Below are positions 12,113-24,136 of a stretch of DNA of 64,000 nt, one piece after another. Position 1 is the stretch's first letter, and every line of letters starts with the position of its first letter. A model generated the notes under the pieces. It had not been told where the DNA came from and made no database searches. It was given only the letters and a program-made list of their open reading frames with translations. The DNA is from Venturia oleaginea (Eukaryota > Ascomycota > Dothideomycetes > Venturiales > Venturiaceae). The position numbers were made by a program, and so were the translations under genes. The stretch covers positions 310,001-374,000 of the forward strand of contig JABMLP010000022.1 in assembly GCA_013176395.1 (NCBI GenBank). The letters run 5' to 3'.

Positions 12113-12954
12113 ATGGCCTCTGAACTCACTGAACACGACCAGCATGCCTCTCCCGGCCACGACGATTCCATTGGCAATGGCAACGGAATCCAGGGCGGAG
12201 AGAATCGCGGCATCAAGCGCCAGCGACCCAGCGCGCCCGACGACGACGACGACGATGAAGATAAGCCAGGACGCGAGCGACGCAAGATTGAGATCAAGTT
12301 CATCCAGGATAAATCCCGGCGACACATTACCTTCTCCAAGCGCAAAGCTGGTATCATGAAGAAGGTGAGTTTCCAGCCGTCGCGCATCGCATCACAGCGC
12401 GTCGCACCACATCCAATCGCACCACATTGTGCGTGCCCCATCGGTACCATGATTGCTAATCATTCCGTAACACATTAGGCCTACGAGTTGTCTGTCCTTA
12501 CCGGCACCCAGGTTCTGCTCCTAGTAGTCTCAGAGACCGGTCTCGTGTACACCTTTACCACACCAAAGCTCCAACCACTCGTCACAAAGCCAGAGGGCAA
12601 GAATTTGATTCAGGTATGCGATCGCATTCCACGCGACACAGGAGATCAGACACTAATACGCACTAGGCATGCCTGAACGCACCCGAACCAGCGACCACCA
12701 ACGAGAATGGTGTCGATGGCGAGTCCCAGATCGATTCACCAGAGGACAATGCACATGCACAGATTCCACGAGCTGGAGGCATGGCCCCACAAATGGCACC
12801 GCAACAGCAGTCATACGGCGGAAACATGAACATGTCGCCTGAGCAGGCCATGCAATACCAAAACTATCTGCAACAGCAAAACCAAGCCGCTGGACAATAT
12901 CCCGGTATGCCACCTCAGCGAATGCCATCACACCCTGGTCAGCACACTCAATAG
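12113..12954 (+). CDS. MCM1: SRF-type MADS-box transcription factor MCM1
   Basis: Three exons (12113-12364, 12479-12613, 12667-12954) give 224 residues. After an acidic, Asp-rich N-terminus comes the MADS domain (about residues 55-112) with the signature RRKIEIKFIQDKSRRHITF and KRKAGIMKKAYELSVLTGTQ, typical of the SRF/MCM1 class. The C-terminal third is Gln/Pro/Met-rich, as in activation regions. MCM1 homologues bind CC(A/T)6GG boxes as dimers and act with partner factors in mating-type, cell-cycle and developmental control. The first intron interrupts the MADS box after the KK pair; it is 114 nt and itself holds repeated GCACCACAT-like words. Length is normal for filamentous ascomycetes. Confidence 0.95.
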
Positions 12955-15898
12955 ACACGTCATGTCGCTTGCGCGACAAAATTGGGAGAGAAGTTTGGTT
13001 TTCTTGGTCACATCGTGATTCATTCTTACGCGGCAATGTCTGTCAAAGTTGAAGCCTGATGTCAGTGCGCTGATTTTTAAAAAAAGGAGATACCCGACCC
13101 TAGTGCGAAATGTAACCCGAGTACGACGCACATCGCTGCTGTCTGATGCTCATTGCTCTAGGCTGTGCCGCTGTTAATTGTTGCGGGGTTCCTCGTTTCG
13201 GGTGCGTGTTTGCTGCTTTTTCTTTCTGGGTTTCCCATGGGCAAAGGAGAAACGACATCGGGATGAAAGAATATCACATACTCTGGTTATGGAATTTGAT
13301 GGAGTTCATATGGAATGGACGGAGGATGGAGAGATTACTTGCTTTCTGAGATTTCCTGTCCCGATCTCCTGCTGCTTTCTCATTCACAACTCTACAAAAC
13401 ATCACTGCTTTGCTAATGCTTGCTTGCTGACTTTTTTCTCCATTTGTCATCACACATAAGCGGACAGCTCTCCTTGCTGGTATGATAGAAATAGGGAACT
13501 GGGATGTTGTATGGTCAGATTTTCCTGTTTCGATAGAGCGATATTAATCTATTCTCTTTGTCGGCGTGACTGCCGCCTTGCCTTACAAATCCTACGTGTT
13601 CCAGAGATATCACTCTGAAGTGTAGGAGAGCACCGACGGGGAACTAGTCGTCATGGCGAAAGATAAGAATAGCCATTATATTGTCTCCATAATACGACCG
13701 ACGTTTTGTGTGGGGATTACTCCTTTGGAACAATTTCCTTGTTTGGAGAATTGCCCGTTTCGCTCTGGTTCGAAGTTGAAAGAAAGCCTCCTCAATTTGT
13801 TGGAGGCCGACGCCCCGATGCAATCTACGTGGCAGGGTTCCAGGCAATTCCGTGTGCGACAATCACAATCATCTATGGTAGCCAGAAACTCAATCGCCGA
13901 TGTTCTCTTTGCCACCGTAGCCCATCGCAAAAGGGCAAAGAAAACATCTAAAGGTCATCGCCTCATTTTACAACCAACCACGCTCTCTTTCCTCAGCACT
14001 AAAAGCGGGGTTGCATCTTTGCTGCACCTGGACCTGGCATACTACGTAGGGGAACTGCTCTCCCGTCCTCTCCACGGGTTCGTTTCGAACGGGAGTCAGT
14101 CCTAGGGCAGACTTGTCGCCCCTGTCGCGTGTGTCAGCCTGTTTGAACGGATGGATGATGGATGGATGGATGGATGGATGGACACCACTATACACGCAGA
14201 ACTATACAGTTTATTTTCGGGGGTGGCGAAGGGGATGGGTATGACTGGCACACCCTCCTCGCCTCCCTTGTAAGAGTCATTTATCGGGTACTATAGAGGG
14301 TCATATAAGGGAATCGGGTATTCCTGGGATTTGTGCTCGGGAGGCGCGGGAATGATTGGGATCTTCGATGGGGGAGGGGTGTATAGTACCTTTCGGTGTA
14401 TCTCTACCATGGTACCTGTGGATTATTGATGTTTTTCTCCTGGAGTCTTGCAGCAGCCTTGTTGGTAAGATAGATTGGGCTGGTCTGGGTTGGTTGCTTG
14501 TTTTGGTCTTGGGGGGACTGGGTGCTGGGTTTTTTTTTGAGGGGGTAATATATTTTTGATAGGGTCTCGGACCGAGTTTGGTTTTTTGAGGATGGATTGG
14601 GAAGGTGGCACTGATGGGTTGATTGTGTAGAAGGGGGTTTTTGGGGTAGTATTTTTGGGGGAGAGGAAGTGATGATTGAGATGCCTGGAATTTGTCGAGT
14701 GGATTTGAGTCTGGTCGGTAGTCGGTTGGGTTTGGTGAGTGAATTGATGGTGTTTTGATATTATGTAGAGTAAATCGGGGTGATTTCCTATTGGCTGCCG
14801 AGGAGTAGTAAAGAGGCAACATGTAGTTCATTAGTTGAAGACGAAAGAGTACAGCTGACTGTTGGGAATATATTTTAGCTGTCTCGGAGAAGAAACAAAT
14901 ATCAATGGTAAGGCTATTTGATTGCTCAAAAATACACTGGTAGTAAGATGATGCGTAAGGCTGGAGAATATTCCAAGGCTTCTTTCGATCTCCTCGTTCT
15001 ACCTTCACTGTCCCTAATGCCATAAATCAAACGGTTTGGATATAATTCATACTTGATTCCAATCATGCGGCAGCTTGCAGCTTGGTGTTTAAATCACAAT
15101 AAATAATTCCTGAAAGCGTGACCTAGTGTGAGTCTTGCCCATGACTCGAGTCGGCTCAAATGCCAGCATTGAAACTGGCTGTTGTGCGATGTGTAACCAA
15201 GGGACGTAAGACGGGCCCAAAAGGACAGAAGTTTTGAGCACTTTGGAATCGGCTGCATATTCATGGTAACATGGTCAGCAGCCAGCATCTCAGACAGAAG
15301 CAACAGAGATATTTGCTGCGAATGACAATTCAACGACCGTATGGCCTGATGTTATGACGTACACCCTAGCCCTGCAGCCTGGGCACTACAACAAGTATTA
15401 CAGTTGCATCATACACCACAACTGACTGAGTCAAGCAAAACCGTCACTGCGATTCTTTCGAGGCTAATCAGGCGTGTAACTTCACCAAACTTCATCACGA
15501 TACCGAGACAGCCACTAAAACATACTTAGCATGGCCTCTCGCAATTTCTCCCTGTTAAAACCACACGCCACTAGATAGCTATCGATAGTGAGCATATACA
15601 AATCCACCACGAACCTCAAGAAATCATCCTGCCATCCAACCATGTAAATCTATCCCCACAGACTAAAGGTACAAGTATCCTACACAAACCAAGCACTTTG
15701 AAAAACAGGAACCCATTCAAGACGCCACCCATGTAATCCATGTATATCCAGACACCATACCATACCAATCTATCAATGCCCAAAGACGTAGACCATAGAC
15801 CGGGGATAGACAAGATAAACCACCGACACCACGCAATGAGAAACAACGACAAATAAAAGCGAGCAATCAAGGGAGAGATGAAGCCAACCAAGGGAAAT
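12955..15898. other. Intergenic region with a (GGAT)n microsatellite
   Basis: About 2.9 kb with no gene I can support. A GGAT/GATG microsatellite is at about 14149-14181. The plus strand from about 14490 to 14720 is G/T-rich; the long opposite-strand open frame there (14301-15023) is Pro/Ser/Lys-rich low complexity and is probably an artefact of composition. A 150-codon plus-strand frame at 13653-14105 has no recognisable features. Confidence 0.45.
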
Positions 15899-17465
15899 TC
15901 ACGTCTTCCTTTCCCTCGAAGCACTCTGATACGGCTTCAAAGAATTCCCAAAATCAATCAGAGTACCATTCTTCGGAGGTTTCTGCCTCGGAGCATGTTC
16001 CTTGGCAGGGCCCGGATCATTCAGCCTTACCACGGTCCCATTCTTAGGTGGCACATGCGGCACCCGCTGACGGTTCGTTAGGATCTGTTGGTCCGGCTGA
16101 ACAAAGGAGCCATTTGTCGGAAATACAGGAGGTTGGGAATGTCGCTGAGTTTTGGGATCGGTCGTGGGAGGAGCGAAAGAGTATAGGTGTTGCGTGTGAT
16201 TGGAGGGAAGATAGGTCGTGCCATTCTCGTCGATAGGTTTGAACCCACCCATTATGGGAGGAGGAAAAGCCGTTGGTGGTGGAGGTTGAAGGCTAAAATT
16301 CCTTGATGTTGGGGGCTTTGATGCAAGCGCAGGATACGGCGATGGTAAGTATTGGGGAACGCCTGACATAATTTTGACTGGGCCTGGATTATTGTTGAAT
16401 CTTGACGCTGGTTGATCAGGCAGCCTGTTGACAGGGCCTTGGCGAGGTGGTGGCTCAGGGACGGATGGTATTTGCGTAGGCGAGGGCTCTGAAGGCGGTG
16501 TTGGTAACTTGGCTATTCCCCTGTTGTTATCAAACTTGATGATGTGACCTTGCCAGGGTGGTCTAGCAGCCGCTGTACCTGTAGGTGCAAGATAGATAGG
16601 TACGTGGGGGCTGCTGGGAAACTGCTGGGCGTTCACGCGGGTTAGTTAATTCTGTACCCTTCCAAATTTCAAAACCTTCAATTATGTCCTTGACACAAGA
16701 TCGAAACTGCTAGGTTTCTCGCGATCTGAAATAACTGAATCGCCAGAGATTTATCAATATCGAAATTGGGTTAAACACGGGGTTCCAAAATGGATGCGCA
16801 ATTAGGGAAGAGAAAAACGTACCTGGTTTTTATGGACGGATACATCGTGCGAAAGCGAAGATTTTTCGAAGTTCGACAAACGTCCAGACGCAGGAGTCGG
16901 TGCTGTAGCTTCCTCGTCATCACTGCTCTCTGGCTCGCTACTGCTATCACCCCATACGTCCTTGACAGCATCAAGCAAGATATAGGCACGCCTCCACACC
17001 TCGAGATCTTGGGCAGTTGGAGATAGTGGCGACTGTTGATACATGGCAGGCTGGAACTGAACGGGTGGCGTTATGAACGTAGGGCCGTATGCAGGGATCA
17101 CTTGGGGTCCAGCACCAGGCCCAAACTGGGGCGACGTGTGAGATTGTTCGATTTGTCTGTTCTCAGGTTGAATCGGTAGACTCGGGGTCGCAGGGAACGT
17201 CATCCCGGGAGCTCTTGACTTGTCCTTACGCCTGTGAGGTCGCATATCGATGATTGACAAGCAGGCATCGTAGCCTGGTGGCTTATTGGGATCTGCATTG
17301 CTCTTGTCTGGACGAAGCAAATATTAGCAGGGAACGAAAGGAAGAAGAAGATGATGGTTGTGAAGCTTATGAGTCAAAGGAATGAAGGATTGCTTGTCCT
17401 AATTTTGATCTTTCGAGCGTACATTGCTGGATTCTGAAAGCAGCTCTCTTTGGGAGTTTCGCCAT
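15899..17465 (-). CDS. Hypothetical proline-rich protein with NGT-containing repeats
   Basis: Three minus-strand exons are inferred: 17465-17423, 17307-16823 and 16624-15899, with introns of 115 and 198 nt; the second has a TAACTAAC branch site. The product is about 417 residues. The frame is preserved across both junctions, and the first exon gives a natural start (MAKLPKRAAF). The protein is Pro/Gln/Ser-rich. A helical patch around residues 115-135 (DLEVWRRAYILLDAVKDVW) is followed by an acidic Ser/Glu stretch. The C-terminal half carries repeated PPKNGT-like units (NGT/NGS at least four times) with short hydrophobic-basic tails. No known domain is recognised. It could be a scaffold or nuclear protein, but nothing visible settles that. 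Confidence 0.6.
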
Positions 17466-18283
17466 GGCTGATCAGAAGCGCAGATGAAAATGGAAAACAG
17501 GGTATTTCGAAAAGGTGGTTACTAACTCAGGGTGAATTTCTCTCTGTGCTGTGTGAACATGTTCACCATTTTCGAGAGTCGTGTTATGAAAGATTTGGAG
17601 CCGAGCTGTGGTTACCCATTTGGGAAAGTGGCGCGTGTTTGTTTTGCAAGTGCCGTCGGCGGAAAGAAGGAGGCTCGAGTGTTGGCTGAAAGGTAGTCTA
17701 CGATGGTTGTCTACAGTTCCTGGCCATTTAGAAGAGTAGTCGTGTTGTTACTGAAGAGTGTAGGTGGTGAGTGAAATGTGCAGAAAAGGCAGTGTCGACG
17801 GTCCGAATGGGAGCTAGTGCGAGTTATGGACGTTCTTTTTGGCTCTACCGCGGAAATTCTTGGTATAACCCCATGATGAGAAGATTGAAGACTTCACGTA
17901 TGACAAAGCCAAACTGGAAGTTGCCAGCGACCATGGAAAAGTCTCAAGTCGATAAAGAACAGGGTCTTCCTTCCCAATGCGGTCTACCTTCCACATCCGT
18001 TTGAGCTAGTTTTGGATCCACCAGTGGGGAATTGCTCATGGGAGCCTGTGAATCATGACATCCACTACTTGATACTTCTAAAAATAGAAATATGGATATA
18101 AATACTACTCAATATCTCAAGAACGTGAGAGCACACATTTCAGCATTTAGATTTCTACTTGCAAGATTCAAGCGCAGAGGATTAAAGGGTATCTGTCTGT
18201 CGCCTCCCGCAAGTAAATCCACTATACTGATCCAATTCATACACTCGTAGCAACCAATGCCATGCTTAATAAATTATCGTCGC
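17466..18283. other. Intergenic region, nothing recognised
   Basis: 818 bases between two minus-strand genes, presumably the promoter of the proline-rich gene and the 3' flank of PEX3. Only short frames without motifs are present. Confidence 0.5.
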
Positions 18284-20612
18284 TCAGTTCACCGGCATCA
18301 CACCTGCAGTCTCCTCTAGAGATGTCTCTTGCCTTGAAGCTTTCTCTAAAAATGATTCCTTGGATGCCGCCGTCTCGGGAACTTCTGTCTTGGCTGCCGC
18401 GACGGTGAAGACAGGAGCGTGTATACTGGGAGGAGTTGGGAATGTCTCGAGATCTGGCGTCTTGATCGCGAATGTCTCGTCTTCGTCTTGAGCTTCTCCG
18501 TTGAATGACTCGTCAGGCACCTCAACCTTCCGATTTTCCAGTGGAGCCTGGACCTTGGCCTTATCTTGTGGAATTTTGGTCAGAGCCGCGGCCTTTTGCT
18601 TGGATTCCTCCATCTCAGCCTTCACCTTAGTGTCGTGAGATGGGGCCTCGATCTGGATGTCTTTCTTGAGAGCATCAACCTCGACGGCTTGCTTCGGTGA
18701 CTGGACCTTAATGTCTTCCTTCGACTCAACCTTGACTTCTTCCTCTGGTGCCTTGATATTGACATAATCCTTGGGTGCTGGAACCTTTAACTCCTTGGGT
18801 GGTTCCACCCTGGTCTCCTTCTCCACAGGTAGCTCTTTTCTTGGCGATACCATCTTCGTTCTGCTGGGAGATGACGATGGCGATGCTGTAGCCTTCCACC
18901 AAGCCTTCTCCATGTCAGTCTCTCCCACATCGATCAAACTTTCCTCGCCACCAGGAACTTCGTTCTCGGGGTCTTTCGCGATGTGTGACCCAGTAGGCGC
19001 GGGCGTGACAGTGGCTGTGCTTGTTTTACCCATAGTTGCACTTTCGCTAGCCGGGACGGCTAATTGTTCCCAGCTCGCACTTAGACCAGCCTGCTCGGGT
19101 GCCTCAAACTCGAAGTTGCTGCTATACACTACTGCGGCAAAAGCCTCCAAGTCGCGTACATTTTCCATGGCTGTCAAGTATTCGTTGTTACCGCCGCTGC
19201 CAATGCTGTATGCCTGCCTCGAGAAGGTGGCCAGGGTGCTTGCGACCTTTGCCTTGACGTCCGTTCCGGGACCAACGATTTCTACCACACGGGCTCCTGA
19301 TGCGGATGGTGGTGGAATCTTGTAGGCCAATGTGGCGATCTTGGTGTCAATGAGGAGAGAGAAAGAGGAGTCGAGTAGAAGTGTGAGGACATGGGTGAAG
19401 GCAGGGGAATCAATGAGGTCGGAGGTTTCATCAAGTAGACGGCGGAGAGCAGCATTGGCGACATTGATCTCGGTTGGACCCGACATGCCTGCTGATTGTA
19501 GAACATAGTCCTCCTGATGCCCTGGTGGTAGGAGGTATGGCAGCCATTTTTGAGATCTGTGATGATGAGCTACTGGTCTCGTGCGCGTGGATGGCTCAAC
19601 TCACTTTCGGTCGTTTTGGGTGAAGCCCTCGACCTTCTTCCTTACCAAAACAGTGAGCTCAGACAAGCGCGCGAGCGTGATGTCCTCTCGTGGGTTCAAT
19701 GGACCGAAGACTTCCTGAATGGCGACCGTGACCTTGTCTATGATATCCTTGTAACCTCGGTGCAATAACCACCAGCTAAATGACAGATATTTGCGGTTCG
19801 TTTCGAAATCGTTTCCATATGCGTTCTCCAGATTGTCGTCGTCATGGTTTTCGAGATTGATCTTGGAGCCTTGTTTGGGTGGCGAGGCTAGGGATACTAC
19901 ACTTGCCAGGTAGTTTCGTCGACCGAGAAGGTTGAGTTGTATGCGCGTGAGGAGCGTCAGCAGGGATAGAGTATAGATCAAGCTAAAAGATCTAGATATC
20001 GCTATGTTTTGTTAGTAGTGCCACATGTTAGACGTTCCATCACAACTGACAATCAATTTTGACTTGATTCCATAATTGAGCCTTCGTTCTCTTCGAGCGG
20101 GGTGCCGCTGGTGGTTTCAAACTGCCTTGTTTCCCATTGCTACTTTCTGCAATCTGGCTTGTATGAACAAAGCTCTCGCTATCTCCCCCATCCGTGACAC
20201 TGCCAGCAACGGATGGGAGGTCGGCAGTAGATAGCTCGGACGGCGCGACACTTCTCGATAATCGTTCTGCTCTTTGCTGCTGGAGCTCCTCTAGCACTTG
20301 TTCGACAGGCAAGGCTTCGAAGATATTCTCTACGGCCGTAGGAAGAATGGCAAGGACGGTGAAGGTGCAATCCTCCTGGTTCTGTTCGAATCGGCGACGG
20401 CAGACTGCATCAATGGTCAGGTTCTTGGACCGCGAGATATCCATATCATCATACTTCTCTTTGGCGATCCGCTCATCACTCATGCGCTGCCTCGTCTCAG
20501 TGAGCTTTCCCAGCACATAGTTTGTGGCTAGATAGCCAGCTCCCAGCACAGCACCGCCAACAGCGAAGGTGGTCCGATTGCGGCGGAACCACTGCCGTGT
20601 GGATTGCATCAT
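18284..20612 (-). CDS. PEX3: Peroxin-3 (PEX3) with a long C-terminal extension
   Basis: Three minus-strand exons (20612-20051, 20001-19605, 19556-18284; introns of 49 and 48 nt) encode about 743 residues. The N-terminus has the basic, hydrophobic peroxisomal targeting and membrane segment (about residues 10-40). Typical PEX3 blocks follow: LIYTLSLLTLLTRIQLNLLGR (split over the first junction), WLPYLLPPGHQEDYVL, and LRRLLDETSDLIDSPAF. PEX3 anchors the import receptor PEX19 and thus inserts peroxisomal membrane proteins; it also binds pexophagy and inheritance adaptors. The conserved domain ends near residue 469. The remaining about 274 residues are Lys/Glu/Pro/Val-rich with short repeats of the type VKVxSKEDIKVQSPK, not seen in ordinary PEX3 proteins of 450-560 residues. 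The reading frame is continuous through the extension, so it is not an annotation fusion. Confidence 0.92.
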
Positions 20613-21059
20613 GGTGGTGATGTATGTATTGGTGGTGTTTCTATTCAGACATTATGCATTGGACGAGGACAGAAGTTTATGGCGTGTCTGCGACTAATCA
20701 ACCAACTTGCATACTCGTGCTCCAATTCGGCACGACTGAAAGTCTCTCTGATATGTAGGTAGACCGAGGTCTGCATTAATTTCACGTGGTGCTCACCAGC
20801 CACTGGTATCCCTTCCATCGGGGCTTACGCTCTCATGCAACCGATCTGGGTCTAGGCTGAACGTATGCAAGCATCCCCTCCATCTGCATCATCTCTCCGT
20901 GGCAGTATCCCACCGCGGCTAGGATCGGACTCGTAGCAACAATCTTGGCCTTCTCCGTCTTCGAACACATACACACACAACTACAACACCCCCAACACCC
21001 CCCCAGATCTTTTCCCCTGCCCATCTCCCCGCCATATCTCGTTCTACCTACATGTCACC
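20613..21059. promoter_or_regulatory. Shared divergent promoter region of PEX3 and ATG101
   Basis: 447 bases separate the two start codons of head-to-head genes. The ATG101 side is C-rich with CA runs (about 20960-21010). No specific binding site was identified. Confidence 0.5.
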
Positions 21060-21813
21060 ATGGAACCTCGACGGCCTAAAGTGCCGGAGTACACGTTGGA
21101 AGTTTTTGCCGATCCAACTTGTGTGAAAGATATCGTCAAAGGTATCTTGTGAAACCAAAGACTTTGAAAGACAGAAGACCTAGACTCAAATCCCTCAGCT
21201 ATCCTGCACACAATCTTCTTCCACCGGTACTTCATCCCTATCGTGCCTCTCACCCGCGACCTCCTCGACCAAACCCTCCCCGCTATTGACGATGTCGACC
21301 TCGAGACCTTGATCGACCAGCGCGCGACCTCCCTCGTCCGCGCGATCGAAAGACCGTCCGACGTGCCCACGGTCCACCCAGGCGGCAGATCTGGATACAA
21401 TAGCGGCTCGAATGCCAAAAGTGGAAGGGCACAGATAGCGGTCCAGTTCTTCGAAAAGAAGAGAAAGAAGACTTATTTCTTTGGCAAGGGTGATGAAGAG
21501 ATATGCTGGGAGCAATGGACACTGGATATCACTTGTGCTACCCCCAGAACCGAATCTGGTGAGTTTTTCCAATTTCATGAAGATAAGAATTTCGCCGGTA
21601 ACCCGCACTAACAATCTCACTCTAAAAGACCGAATCAAAGTCCGCGCTGCCATGGAGAAGTCCTTGCAAAAGACCTGCCTCAAGATAATTAACATTGTCA
21701 ACCGCGACAAAGATCACATTCCACCCATCACCGGCTTGGACAATCCATTCCCATACCAGATCGTGGTGAACCCAAGATCCGAGAACTGGGGCGCAAGGAT
21801 GGGCATCTTTTGA
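21060..21813 (+). CDS. ATG101: Autophagy-related protein 101 (HORMA-domain subunit of the ATG1 kinase complex)
   Basis: Three exons (21060-21141, 21199-21558, 21629-21813; introns of 57 and 70 nt) give 208 residues, the usual size. Start MEPRRPKVPEYTLEVFADP, then ILHTIFFHRYF and LDITCATP are family blocks, and the C-terminus ending near PFPYQIVVNP matches the HORMA fold. In fungi that lack Atg29 and Atg31, ATG101 stabilises ATG13 in the ATG1 initiation complex. Compared with animal homologues the middle carries a short Ser/Gly-rich insert (about residues 85-100). The start is certain because the N-terminal motif begins at this ATG. Confidence 0.92.
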
Positions 21814-23253
21814 TCCTCTTGCCGCATGCGGAAGGCATCAAGATCAAGAACCAGAAAAAGAAAAAGAGGGAAAAGTGGACAGCATTTCAGGCGCACCAAT
21901 GGAAAAAGGGTAATTTGAAAAAGGAGAAAGAGGGGTTCCAAGAAATATATTACATACAGGGGAGGAAAAGGAATTACTCCAAAGCATGCATGATCGGAGA
22001 CGAATATTCTCTTCTGGGCGGCATCCGATTTTTTGACATGATATGGCGGTTTGTATGAGCAAAGGAATGCAAACGGGGCGGGACGGGTTGAATGATTGAC
22101 GATGACACCCATCAGAGCTCGTAGAAGATAGCCTGGCATTTACAGCAGTAGGCAAACTTCATCACATTACGTGCGTATCTCTTGGTGTAATTCTGAATCA
22201 TGACTGTATCTTATTCGAGCGGAGGCCGTTTTGAGTTTTGTATTGAAAGAGCAGGAGATACCCCCAGAAACACATCGCAATGAATGAGGAAAACATTTTA
22301 TACGTATACACTGTGTGACTGCTGCTTTGACTGTTGGTCTCGCGTGAGGTTGATGAGTAGTTTTGGCTGAGGGCGTTGTCTGGAGCAATCATGGGAAGAC
22401 TGCCGTCGTCGTTGAGGCCGTGTCTCTGCTTGTGCGCTGCGTACAACTGCAAAATCAATAGTAGTGAGAGCAAGTGCTCATTCCTCATCGTGGAAGAAAC
22501 TGCTCGATGAAGCGAACTAGGGAACGGTGAAGGTAGCCATACTTGATGATCCTGCTCTCTTCAAGGGAGGAGTAAAGTCAAGGACGTGGGCTGGTATTAC
22601 ATTATTCCAAAACTTGACTCTGGCCCTACATCTCGATGCGATGTCTCACGGCTCAAAACCTAAGGTGGTAAACTCGAGCTGGCCGAAATCGTAATAGTAG
22701 GACATGGAAATTGGGAATTCTGAAGTTGCAAGAATCCTGATGATATCTGTCTTAAATTGGCCTACGATTTCCTAGATTTGCATACGGAGATGCAACTCCC
22801 TTATCAATGCCATTGATGGAAGGCAGTTTCCAAAGGTGGAAGCGGCCATGGGAATTGTATCACTTTCATCTACCTCCGTACCTTCATTCTAGGTACTACT
22901 CCAAACAAACAACATCTTCAGATCTAAACCTCATTATTCCCAATGACGATTCGCCATAGTTCCCGGAAACTCACTCTGAACTGTGATACACATTCATAGC
23001 CATCCAGACGACGATTAAACATCGGTTCGTGGGTATCGAATCCCCATATCCAACTCCCCACTGCAACGTTCCACATGATAAACAAGAGAACATGGATTAA
23101 CACGGACCCAGTGCAAAGCAGTCAATTACTTCTCCACCATGATCAACATGTTCCATCGCCCAAGCAAAATCATTTTAACCGCATGTGCCAAAACAGGCAC
23201 TTCCCTGCCCCATACGAGAAAACTGACATCCCCATCAGACCGGAACCCTACCC
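21814..23253. other. Intergenic region, possible small exon on the minus strand
   Basis: Downstream flank of ATG101 (A-rich, 21830-21930), then about 1.1 kb without a recognised gene. On the minus strand at about 22445-22290 an intron-like 3' end (TTGATTTTGCAG) precedes a short open stretch, but no start codon or homology supports a gene. Confidence 0.4.
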
Positions 23254-24007
23254 ATGTCAGGCCACACCTTCTCAGTCCTCATAACTGGCTTCGCAGTTCG
23301 TCTCGTCTTCTCTCCTCCACCCACCATAAACAAGAATATACTAACCACCGCATAAGCACTACCCCGACGTGGAAACAAGCCCGTGTCTCGAAATCATCCG
23401 CCGACTCCCGAAAAGCCTAACCCACAATGGCCACCGCATCATTCTCCACGGACTTGACGTGCCTCTACCAATCAACTACCACGGCTGCGCAGAACTGGTT
23501 CCGAAGCTTCTGGGTGGGCGAGAGTATGATTTTGTCCTACATATCGGTCTCGACGTCGAAAATTCGTTCTTCCACATCGAGAAAGGTGCAGACAAGGAGG
23601 GGTATCACAAGCTTCCAGACTGTTTAGGGGAAGTTGTGACAGAGGCTCAGAATGAGAAGATGTTTGGACCAGCACCGGCGCGTCTTGATTCAGAGTTTAA
23701 TTTGGAGGAGGCGTTGGAGGCGTGTAAGAACGTTGCTGGGGGAGATGTGAAAGTCTGGGATGATCAGGGAAAGAGTGGGGTTGATGGGGTTTGGAAAGAT
23801 GTGGATGATTTGAGAATTACGGATGGGGTTGGGAATTACATCTGTGGGTTCGTTTATTATGCTACTCTGAAGTGGTATTGGGGGAAGGAATGTAGACAAC
23901 GTGCGGTTTTTCTGCAAGTGCCGATGCTTGAAGGGCAGGATCAGGTGGATCAGGGAATTGATGTTGTTGTGAGGCTGATTAGGGCGTTATCTAAGCAGGT
24001 GGAATGA
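23254..24007 (+). CDS. Pyroglutamyl peptidase I-like protein (family C15) with altered catalytic His
   Basis: Two exons (23254-23295 and 23357-24007; 61-nt intron with ATACTAACC branch and AAG acceptor) give about 230 residues. The N-terminal SVLITGF matches the family's 'vLvTGFgpF', followed by NYHGCAELVPKLL, DFVLHIGLD, and the active-site block around NYICGFVYYATL, where Cys177 aligns with the catalytic cysteine. A Glu in FHIEKGADKEGYH (about 89) is in the right place for the triad. The strand that normally reads F-H-V-P reads FLQVPML here, so the catalytic His appears replaced by Gln201. Active family members remove N-terminal pyroglutamate from peptides; this one may be inactive or use another residue. 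The normally longer GFGPF segment is shortened at the splice site, so the junction deserves checking. Confidence 0.75.
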
Positions 24008-24136
24008 GCAGGTGGCTTGTATTCCAGATGTGAGAGGGGTGTTTAGTATGCTCGAGTCGCATGGAACTAAATTCATTCTCTTGTATTCATTCATGCAAGA
24101 ACATACCTCATAATTCATACACCATCCCTCGTATTA

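Noticed and set aside
13653..14105. 150-codon plus-strand frame downstream of MCM1
   Set aside because: Starts with an ATG but has no domain, overlaps several other frames and lies in a region with no promoter-like bias.
14301..15023. 240-codon minus-strand frame, Pro/Ser/Lys-rich
   Set aside because: Composition follows the G/T-rich plus strand; no start context, introns or motifs. Treated as non-coding.
23028..23056. tRNA B-box-like word (GGTATCGAATCC)
   Set aside because: An extra base breaks the B box, and no A box or cloverleaf can be drawn around it.
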